Shown: piece after piece, positions 1 through 4,859 of the stretch
Numbering within the stretch: position 1 is the stretch's first letter
Layout: each line of letters starts with the position of its first letter
From: DATIHF01 sp035480955
GTDB taxonomy: Bacteria > Patescibacteriota > Microgenomatia > Woykebacterales > RBG-16-39-9b
Length of the DNA: 6,532 nt
NCBI GenBank assembly: GCA_035480955.1
Contig: DATIHF010000046.1
Location: 1-6,532, forward strand
Direction of reading: 5' to 3'
The notes under the pieces: model-generated
Databases searched by the model: none
Told to the model about the DNA's origin: nothing
What the model saw: the letters and a program-made list of their open reading frames with translations, nothing else
Translations under genes and position numbers: made by a program

Positions 1-660
1 TTTAGTATAAGGGTGAACCAAAAAGATTTTCATTAAATCTGGAACAACTGTAACGATGTCACAGCCAGAAAGAAGCCATTCAGTTACGTTGTAAGCTTCT
101 CGGGTTGAGGCAGCAATAATTTTAGAGTCAGGAGCATGAAGATCTAGCAGGTCGCGAAGTTTTCGAAATTCTTTGGTAGTGTCATGCCCAATATTTGCAA
201 GTCTCCCACCAAAAAGTGAAACATATTCTGCCCCAGCCAGAGCGGCCATTAATCCTTGAATTGGGGACATTATTGCGGTTGAGTTAATTCTAATCCCCAT
301 TTTTGAAAGCTTGTTGATAACTTCGAGATTATGGAGTTCACCTTTGGGACCGTGAACTGGGATTTTGACAACGACATTTTCTGCGAGCTCCTGCAAATAT
401 TTGGCCTGCTCGATCATTCCATCGGCATCATTGGTCGTAACCTCCAAGCTTATAGGGAAAGGGTGAATAAGGTTGGCAAGTTTAACAGAATGCTTTTCTG
501 CTTCCTTTTCAGTAGTAGCAAACTTTTCTTTAAACATTATGGTTGGGTTGGTGGTTACACCACTGATAATACCCATCTTAAGAAAAGTTTCGATGACTTC
601 TGGGTTGCTGGAATCAATAAACAAGGGGCTGGTTGGTCGGTTATTGTTAAAACTTGCCAT
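1..660 (-). CDS. tal: Transaldolase, small TalC/FSA type, C-terminus cut by window edge
   Basis: Reading the minus strand from the ATG at 660-658 gives 220 codons with no stop, open at base 1. The protein is a (beta/alpha)8-barrel aldolase of the small transaldolase / fructose-6-phosphate aldolase family, a cytoplasmic enzyme that moves a dihydroxyacetone unit between sugar phosphates in the non-oxidative pentose phosphate pathway. Motifs in order: FIDSSNP (14-20) with the conserved Asp16; GVTTNPT (34-40); VVVKIP (96-101), whose Lys99 is the expected Schiff-base lysine; INST (125-128); SLFGGRL (148-154), a variant of the usual SPFVGR; IIAASTR (181-187); DIVTVVPD (201-208); and HPYTK at the edge. 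Family members are usually about 215-225 residues, so only a short tail should be missing. About a dozen residues precede the core (MASFNNN...), a slightly long N-terminus. The gene diverges from the rhamnose operon. Transaldolase versus true F6P aldolase activity cannot be settled from sequence alone. Confidence 0.93.
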   Translation of the reverse strand, partial: MASFNNNRPTSPLFIDSSNPEVIETFLKMGIISGVTTNPTIMFKEKFATTEKEAEKHSVKLANLIHPFPISLEVTTNDADGMIEQAKYLQELAENVVVKIPVHGPKGELHNLEVINKLSKMGIRINSTAIMSPIQGLMAALAGAEYVSLFGGRLANIGHDTTKEFRKLRDLLDLHAPDSKIIAASTREAYNVTEWLLSGCDIVTVVPDLMKIFLVHPYTK

Positions 661-667
661 TTGATTT

Positions 668-696
668 AATATAATTGTTCCTCTCCAAAAATGCAA
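668..696 (-). promoter_or_regulatory. Predicted promoter of the transaldolase gene, placing the start of transcription at the ATG
   Basis: On the minus strand a -35-like TTGCAT (696-691) is followed after exactly 17 bases by TATATT (673-668), five of six matches to the -10 consensus. Only seven bases lie between the -10 box and the ATG at 660, so the expected transcript would begin at or next to the start codon and be leaderless. A purine-rich GGAGAGGA (686-679) looks like a Shine-Dalgarno but lies about 18 bases before the ATG, too far for normal use, and falls inside the promoter spacer. The -35 match is weak (three of six). Confidence 0.5.
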
Positions 697-742
697 GCTA
701 GAATTTAACTTATAGCCTTTTTTAAGAAAAACTACTCCAAAG

Positions 743-773
743 TTCTCAACCATAGCAGTATTTGTGGTAAAAT
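743..773 (+). promoter_or_regulatory. Predicted promoter of the rml operon (extended -10)
   Basis: TAAAAT at 768-773 preceded by TGG (765-767) forms an extended -10 element (TGnTAAAAT). TTCTCA at 743-748 is a poor -35 (four of six) at a long 19-base spacing, but extended -10 promoters tolerate this. Transcription would begin near 780, giving a leader of roughly 33 bases before rmlA. The 153-base gap 661-813 therefore appears to hold back-to-back promoters for the transaldolase and the rml operon. I see no other gene in it. Confidence 0.45.
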
Positions 774-782
774 ATTCCCCAT

Positions 783-800
783 GGATCGCTGAAGCGCTCC
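783..800 (+). promoter_or_regulatory. Imperfect dyad/hairpin in the rmlA leader
   Basis: The 18 bases have two-fold symmetry at 14 of 18 positions. As RNA they could fold with GGA pairing to TCC, one T-C mismatch, then CGC pairing to GCG around a TGAA loop. The dyad starts about four bases after the predicted transcription start and is the most GC-rich part of the intergenic gap. It could be an operator for a repressor or a 5'-end stabilising hairpin. The symmetry is seen; the function is inference. Confidence 0.35.
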
Positions 801-813
801 GTAAATTAAATTT

Positions 814-1566
814 ATGAAAGGCGCAATACTAGCGGGTGGAAGAGGAACTCGACTTTATCCACTAACACACGCAACCAATAAACATCTATTACCGGTTTTT
901 GACAAACCAATGGTTTACTACCCAATTCAAACTTTGGTTAATGCAGGAATCACAGACATTATTGTCGTAACCGGTGGTCCTCACGCAGGGGACTTCCTTC
1001 GTGTTTTGAAAAATGGTGATGACTTTGGAGTTGAGCATATCGAATACGCTTACCAGGAAGGTGAGGGTGGTATTGCTGAGGCACTAAAACTCTGTGAAGA
1101 ATTTGTTGGCAAAGACTCTGTGACTGTTATTTTGGGAGACAACTGTACCGATGCCAATATCAAAGATGATGTTGATAATTTTAAAGAAGGAGCTCTGGTA
1201 TTTTTTAAAGAGGTTGAGGACCCACAACGATTCGGAGTTCCTGTTTTTGACAGAATTGAGACGAAAAGAATTATCCGAATTGATGAAAAGCCCAAAAAGC
1301 CAGAGAGCAACTTTGCAGTAACTGGGCTGTATATTTATGATAATAAGGTTTTTGATTATATTAGGATGAACAAACCCTCAGATCGTGGGGAAATGGAAAT
1401 TACCGACGTTAACAATCGCTATATTGAAAAAGGTGAGATGAGAGGGAAGCTGCTCGAGGGTTTTTGGAGCGATGCTGGGACATTCGAAAGTCTTTATCGA
1501 ACCAATGTTTTCTGGACTAGAAAGAAATTGGGAGAATCAAAAGAAAAAGAAATTACTAACTTTTAG
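814..1566 (+). CDS. rmlA: Glucose-1-phosphate thymidylyltransferase, short form
   Basis: This 250-residue enzyme should join glucose-1-phosphate and dTTP to give dTDP-glucose and pyrophosphate, the first step to dTDP-L-rhamnose. The nucleotidyltransferase core is intact: AGGRGTRL (7-14), the lysine in NKHLLPV (22-28), DKPMVYYP (30-37), QEGEGGIAEA (81-90), VILGDN (105-110, metal-binding Asp109), DPQRFGV (136-142), DEKPKKPESNF (157-167), AVTGLYIYD (168-176), RGEMEITDVN (191-200) and WSDAGT (218-223, second metal Asp220). It ends soon after the core and lacks the longer C-terminal helical region of the roughly 290-residue tetrameric RmlA enzymes, which helps form the allosteric dTDP-rhamnose site. 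The start at 814 fits the usual family N-terminus exactly, yet no Shine-Dalgarno precedes it; the 12 bases before it are almost pure A/T. It is first in an operon, 12 bases before the next gene. A different NTP or end sugar is possible, but the neighbours support dTDP-rhamnose. Confidence 0.95.
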   Translation: MKGAILAGGRGTRLYPLTHATNKHLLPVFDKPMVYYPIQTLVNAGITDIIVVTGGPHAGDFLRVLKNGDDFGVEHIEYAYQEGEGGIAEALKLCEEFVGKDSVTVILGDNCTDANIKDDVDNFKEGALVFFKEVEDPQRFGVPVFDRIETKRIIRIDEKPKKPESNFAVTGLYIYDNKVFDYIRMNKPSDRGEMEITDVNNRYIEKGEMRGKLLEGFWSDAGTFESLYRTNVFWTRKKLGESKEKEITNF

Positions 1567-1578
1567 ACAAGGAGAAAA

Positions 1579-2034
1579 ATGGTAGATCAAGTCAAAGAAG
1601 AAGTTGCGAAGAAAATTCAAACAATCGATCATTCCGAAAAGGAAAATGGCTTTCTGATGGAAATGTTTAAAAGTGAGGATGGTAGTAAAACTGAAGTTTA
1701 TTTATCAGCTGCAGGACCAGGCGCTTTTAAAGGCTACCATCTTCATCGTGTCAGGGCGGCACGCTACGTTTGTGTCAAAGGAAAGATGAAAATTATCCTC
1801 TACGTTCCAAGAGAGGCAGACGGAAAAACAATCTGGACCAGAGAAGAGCATGTTTTGGATGCGAGTGAGCCTAAAAGACTTTTTATCCCAAAAAATATCG
1901 CCACTGGACTAGAAAACATTGGCGAGGAAGAAGGTTGGCTAGTCAATTATCCTGACCCAGCCTATGATCCAGAGCTAAAGGATGAACAAGTTGAGTATTC
2001 ACAAGAAGAACTCGAACAAGGGATGGTGAAGTAA
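1579..2034 (+). CDS. rmlC: RmlC-like cupin, probable dTDP-4-dehydrorhamnose 3,5-epimerase, atypical
   Basis: A 151-residue single-domain cupin in the slot where RmlC is expected. GAFKGYHLHRVRAARYVCVKG (48-68) matches the RmlC strand that carries the catalytic histidine (RGLHxQ in classic enzymes; here His54, with His56 two residues on). IPKNIATGLENI (103-114) matches the PxGxxHGF segment, but the usual histidine before Gly110 is replaced by Thr109. NYPDPAYDPE (123-132) followed by KDEQ resembles the tail of short RmlC relatives. Classic RmlC is about 180 residues, so this is a short, divergent form. Within the pathway it would epimerise C3 and C5 of dTDP-4-keto-6-deoxyglucose. A 3-epimerase or a 3,4-ketoisomerase of the FdtA/QdtA type is a real alternative, since the H-x-H pattern recalls their HAH motif. 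A good Shine-Dalgarno, AAGGAG at 1569-1574, lies four bases before the ATG. The stop is one base from rmlB. Confidence 0.7.
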   Translation: MVDQVKEEVAKKIQTIDHSEKENGFLMEMFKSEDGSKTEVYLSAAGPGAFKGYHLHRVRAARYVCVKGKMKIILYVPREADGKTIWTREEHVLDASEPKRLFIPKNIATGLENIGEEEGWLVNYPDPAYDPELKDEQVEYSQEELEQGMVK

Positions 2035-2035
2035 A

Positions 2036-3046
2036 ATGCGTTTGGCAGTTACCGGCGGAGCAGGGTTTATTGGCTCAGCCTTCATCCGACACTGGATCAA
2101 AAATCACCCTCAAGATCAAGTCATTAATATAGATAAATTAACCTACGCAGGAAATCTCGAAAACCTCAAAGAAATCGACTCAAGTCCAAATTACAAATTC
2201 ATCAAAGCAGATATTGCCGACCAAAAAGCAATGAAACAGGCCCTTAAAGAAATTGATGTCCTAGTCAATTTTGCAGCGGAGTCTCATGTTGACCGCTCGA
2301 TAATAGATGCTAACCCATTTATTGAGACCAATGTAAAAGGAACTGCGGTTTTACTTGAAGAGGCAAAAGAAAAAAGGGTTAGAAAAATAATTCATTTTTC
2401 CACCGACGAGGTTTTTGGGTCCCTTGAGCTCAATGAGACTAAAAAGTTTGATGAAAATACCCCACACAAACCAAAGAGTCCCTATGCGGCTTCAAAAGCG
2501 GCTGCTGAGGATATCGCTCGTGCCTATGCAGCAACCTATGAACTACCACTTATCGTCATGAATGTTTCCAATAACTATGGCCCTTTTCATTTTCCTGAAA
2601 AATTGATTCCTTTAGCGATTACCAACGCAATGGAAGATCAAGAAATTCCAGTTTACGGTGACGGTTTTTATGTTCGGGAATGGACTTATGTCGATGATAC
2701 TGCTTTAGCTACTGAAGCGGTAATTGAAAAAGGCAAGGCTGGTGAAACTTATCTTTTTGGTACAGAGGAGGAGCTTCCCAATATCGAAGTTCTCAGGATG
2801 ATTTTGAAAAAATTGGGTAAACCAGAGTCTTTGCTAAAAACAGTAAAGGATCGTCCCGGTCATGATCGACGCTACGCACTTGATAGCACTAAAGCCCGCA
2901 AAGAGCTTGGTTGGTCACACAAGTATGATTTTGAAAAAGGATTGGTCCAAACGATTGATTGGTATAAAAACAATCTAGATTGGTGGAAAAGAGTAAAAAG
3001 TGGAGAATATCAAAGCTACTACAAAAAACAGTACGTTGAAAGATAA
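2036..3046 (+). CDS. rmlB: dTDP-glucose 4,6-dehydratase
   Basis: A 336-residue extended short-chain dehydrogenase, full length for the family, that converts dTDP-glucose to dTDP-4-keto-6-deoxyglucose using a tightly bound NAD. Seen in order: TGGAGFIGSAF (6-16) Rossmann dinucleotide loop; DKLTYAGN (33-40), the signature after strand 2; NFAAESHVDRSI (78-89); STDEVFG (122-128) with the catalytic Thr123, Asp124 and Glu125 (family usually STDEVYG); YAASK (150-154) with catalytic Tyr150 and Lys154; NNYGPFHFPEKLIPL (179-193); VYGDGFYVREWTYVDD (206-221) and RPGHDRRYALD (273-283), both substrate-binding; LGW (291-293). Asp124 and Glu125 separate RmlB from simple epimerases and reductases of the same fold. 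The ATG lies one base past the rmlC-like stop; GGTGA at 2025-2029 inside the upstream gene is a plausible ribosome site. It is one base from rmlD, so the genes are translationally coupled. Confidence 0.97.
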   Translation: MRLAVTGGAGFIGSAFIRHWIKNHPQDQVINIDKLTYAGNLENLKEIDSSPNYKFIKADIADQKAMKQALKEIDVLVNFAAESHVDRSIIDANPFIETNVKGTAVLLEEAKEKRVRKIIHFSTDEVFGSLELNETKKFDENTPHKPKSPYAASKAAAEDIARAYAATYELPLIVMNVSNNYGPFHFPEKLIPLAITNAMEDQEIPVYGDGFYVREWTYVDDTALATEAVIEKGKAGETYLFGTEEELPNIEVLRMILKKLGKPESLLKTVKDRPGHDRRYALDSTKARKELGWSHKYDFEKGLVQTIDWYKNNLDWWKRVKSGEYQSYYKKQYVER

Positions 3047-3047
3047 G

Positions 3048-3884
3048 ATGAAGGTTTTGATCACAGGGGCCAGCGGTCAACTCGGCCAAGAATTGGTTGA
3101 TGCATTTTCAAGCTGGGAGACAATACCAACCAATTTTCACAATTTAGATATTACTGATAAAACAGCAGTTTCTCAAAATTTCGAATCTAGCCTACCCTCT
3201 TGGATAATTCATTGTGCCGCCTGGACTGATGTCGAAGGTTGTGCCAAGGATCCAGAAAAAGCAATGAAGATAAATGCAGAAGGGACAAGAAATTTAGCCC
3301 TAGCAGCCAAAAAAATAAACGCAAAGCTTGTTTATATCAGCACCAACGAAGTTTTTGATGGTAAGAAAAAAGAACCTTATATTGAAACCGATGCGCCCAA
3401 CCCGCTTAATCCTTATGCTGAGTCAAAATTGGTGGGAGAAAAATTCGTCCAAGAAATACTTGGAGAAGACGGAATAATAATTAGAACTTCTTGGGTTTTT
3501 GGACCAAAAGGGAGAAGTAATTTCCCTCTTAAAATTTTAAAGGCGGCGGAAAATAACCCAGAGCTAAAAGTTGTTGATGATGAATTTGCAACGCCCACTT
3601 ATGCACCTGATTTGGCCAAAGCTATTTTTGAATTAGTAAAAAAAAACACCACAGGAATATTTAATCTAGTAAATGGAGGTTATTGTTCGCGTTATGATTG
3701 GGCAAAAGAAATTATTAATCTCTCTGGCATCAAAAAGCCACTTCTGCGGATTCATTTAGCTGACTACTCACGATTATCCAACCCACCTGGCTACTCAGTA
3801 CTGTCAACTCAAAAGGCGGAAAATCTGGGTGTGAAATTGAGGAGTTGGAAAGACGCCACGAAAGAATTTCTCGAAAATATTTGA
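3048..3884 (+). CDS. rmlD: dTDP-4-dehydrorhamnose reductase
   Basis: A 278-residue short-chain reductase expected to reduce dTDP-4-keto-L-rhamnose with NAD(P)H to dTDP-L-rhamnose, the last pathway step. Visible motifs: TGASGQLGQ (6-14) cofactor loop; LDITD (33-37); HCAAWTDVE (55-63); STNEVFDG (98-105), where most RmlD proteins have STDYVFDG; YAESK (123-127) with catalytic Tyr123 and Lys127; RTSWVFGPKG (146-155); TPTYAPDLA (182-190); NGGYCSRYDWA (209-219); and NPPGYSVL (245-252), the counterpart of RPxYS in the sugar-binding region. I chose the ATG at 3048, one base after the rmlB stop, because it sits directly before the MKVLITG Rossmann start. An in-frame ATG at 3000 would add a 16-residue charged extension inside rmlB and has no family support. 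A run of nine A at 3638-3646 lies inside the gene without breaking the frame. The TGA stop overlaps the promoter of the next gene. Confidence 0.94.
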   Translation: MKVLITGASGQLGQELVDAFSSWETIPTNFHNLDITDKTAVSQNFESSLPSWIIHCAAWTDVEGCAKDPEKAMKINAEGTRNLALAAKKINAKLVYISTNEVFDGKKKEPYIETDAPNPLNPYAESKLVGEKFVQEILGEDGIIIRTSWVFGPKGRSNFPLKILKAAENNPELKVVDDEFATPTYAPDLAKAIFELVKKNTTGIFNLVNGGYCSRYDWAKEIINLSGIKKPLLRIHLADYSRLSNPPGYSVLSTQKAENLGVKLRSWKDATKEFLENI

Positions 3885-3896
3885 GCTTAAGTTCAA
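3881..3896 (+). promoter_or_regulatory. Palindrome overlapping the -35 box
   Basis: The 16 bases are symmetric at 14 positions around a central CTTAAG. As RNA it would form a six-pair stem (TTGAGC with GTTCAA, one G-U pair) and a TTAA loop. It is too weak and lacks the T-run of an intrinsic terminator, but its position on the -35 box and rmlD stop suits an operator. Function is inferred; chance symmetry in AT-rich DNA is possible. Confidence 0.3.
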
Positions 3897-3909
3897 ATCA
3901 CTATATAAT
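3881..3909 (+). promoter_or_regulatory. Strong predicted promoter for the glycosyltransferase genes, leaderless
   Basis: TTGAGC (3881-3886, four of six matches) and a perfect TATAAT (3904-3909) are separated by exactly 17 bases. The ATG of the next gene is at 3918, only eight bases after the -10 box, so transcription should start at 3917-3918, on or beside the start codon. There is no room for a Shine-Dalgarno; the intervening bases are pyrimidine-rich. The -35 box overlaps the rmlD stop codon. The glycosyltransferases can therefore be transcribed independently of the rml operon. Confidence 0.65.
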
Positions 3910-3917
3910 CCTCCCTA

Positions 3918-4859
3918 ATGAGTTCGAAAGTAACAGTTATCATCCCAACATTTAATAAGAAAGACTTGTTGGAGGAATGTCTAAATTCTTTACAGAAGCA
4001 AGCCTTGAGCCAATTCGATACTGTCGTGGTTGATAATGGGTCTTCGGATGGGACTTCACAATTAATTGAAGAGAAATTTCCTGAGGTAAGAATAATCAGA
4101 AACGAGAAAAACCGTGGCTTTGTAGCGGTGAACCAAGCTATTGTTGAAGCAAAGACAGAATATATTGCCCTTTTAAACAATGACGCAATTGCTGTAGAAA
4201 ATTGGTTAGAAGAGCTCGTCAGAGGAATGGAGAGGTTCCCTGAAGCAGGCTTTGCGGCCGCCAAAATTTTACAGTTTTCAAATAAAAAATTAATCGAGTC
4301 AGCGGGTGATGGTTTTAGTCAAGGTTTACTGGCTGGTTATTCGATTGGTAATAACCAACCCGACAACGAAGACTTTAATTATGAAAAGTTTGTTTTTAGC
4401 GCAACCGGTAACGGGTCAATATATAGAAAAGAACTATTTGATAAAGTAGGCCTTTTTGACAAACGATTCTTTGCTTATTTTGAGGATATAGATTTAGGGT
4501 TTCGCGCCAACCTAGCAGGTTTTAAGTGTGTTTTTTTGCCAAAAGCGGTGATCTTTCATCGAGGGGGACAAACCGCAGTTCACAATAGTTTGTTTCATTT
4601 GCGCTTAACCGACCGAAATAAAATTATTACTGTTTTAAAAAATATGCCTTTGAAATATATCTTTAGGAACAGAAAAGCAAGCTTTGATCTTTTCTTCTGG
4701 CCGTTTGAGGAAATATTTAAACTGAGACTCCGATTTTTTTACTTTGCATACAACAGACTTCAGATTTTGTTTTGGCTACCTTTTATCTTGTCTGACCGGT
4801 TTAAAATTGCGAAGAGTAGAAAAATTACGGACGAGCAGCTGGAAAAAATTTTGGTATGA
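3918..4859 (+). CDS. Family 2 glycosyltransferase, rhamnosyltransferase-like
   Basis: A 313-residue inverting GT-A glycosyltransferase, probably adding a sugar (possibly rhamnose) from a nucleotide donor to a growing surface glycan on the inner face of the membrane. VTVIIPTFN (5-13) begins the nucleotide-binding fold; VVDNGSSDGT (37-46) holds the uracil/thymine-side Asp39; NRGFVAVNQA (65-74); LLNNDA (85-90) is the DxD-equivalent metal site with Asp89; FEDIDLGFR (188-196) carries the ED acceptor/base motif; FHRGG (213-217) provides the late His. A DRNK (232-235) and a basic, aromatic-rich tail with a hydrophobic stretch near 273-293 may attach it to the membrane. The fold match is clear, but donor, acceptor and linkage are not readable. 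It starts a new transcription unit 33 bases after rmlD, has no Shine-Dalgarno, and ends in an ATGA overlap with the next gene. Confidence 0.9.
   Translation: MSSKVTVIIPTFNKKDLLEECLNSLQKQALSQFDTVVVDNGSSDGTSQLIEEKFPEVRIIRNEKNRGFVAVNQAIVEAKTEYIALLNNDAIAVENWLEELVRGMERFPEAGFAAAKILQFSNKKLIESAGDGFSQGLLAGYSIGNNQPDNEDFNYEKFVFSATGNGSIYRKELFDKVGLFDKRFFAYFEDIDLGFRANLAGFKCVFLPKAVIFHRGGQTAVHNSLFHLRLTDRNKIITVLKNMPLKYIFRNRKASFDLFFWPFEEIFKLRLRFFYFAYNRLQILFWLPFILSDRFKIAKSRKITDEQLEKILV

Noticed and set aside
331..669. Plus-strand open frames (331-669 and 473-664) in the left part
   Set aside because: They lie antisense to the transaldolase, whose motifs are unmistakable on the minus strand; the plus-strand translations have no family features.
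802..813. TAAATT six bases before the rmlA ATG as a third leaderless promoter
   Set aside because: Only four of six match the -10 consensus and nothing like a -35 lies 16-19 bases upstream; the TGGTAAAAT at 765-773 is a better promoter.
1050..1310. Minus-strand open frame of 86 residues within rmlA
   Set aside because: It is a shadow of conserved rmlA coding sequence, serine-rich and without any recognisable domain or ribosome site.
3000..3047. Upstream in-frame ATG extending RmlD by 16 residues
   Set aside because: It would overlap rmlB by 47 bases and add a charged tail before the Rossmann strand that always begins RmlD; the ATG at 3048 is one base from the rmlB stop and fits translational coupling.
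3885..3917. Intrinsic terminator between rmlD and the GT2 gene
   Set aside because: The only stem is short, AT-rich and not followed by a T-run; read-through is likely.
3893..4264. Minus-strand open frame of 123 residues at the start of the GT2 gene
   Set aside because: It overlaps the GT2 catalytic core on the other strand, and its composition is what reverse reading of that gene gives.
3882..4859. Recoding of TGA as glycine or tryptophan
   Set aside because: No gene has an internal in-frame TGA, all tryptophans are TGG, and both TGA codons sit at natural family ends, one in a classic ATGA overlap.
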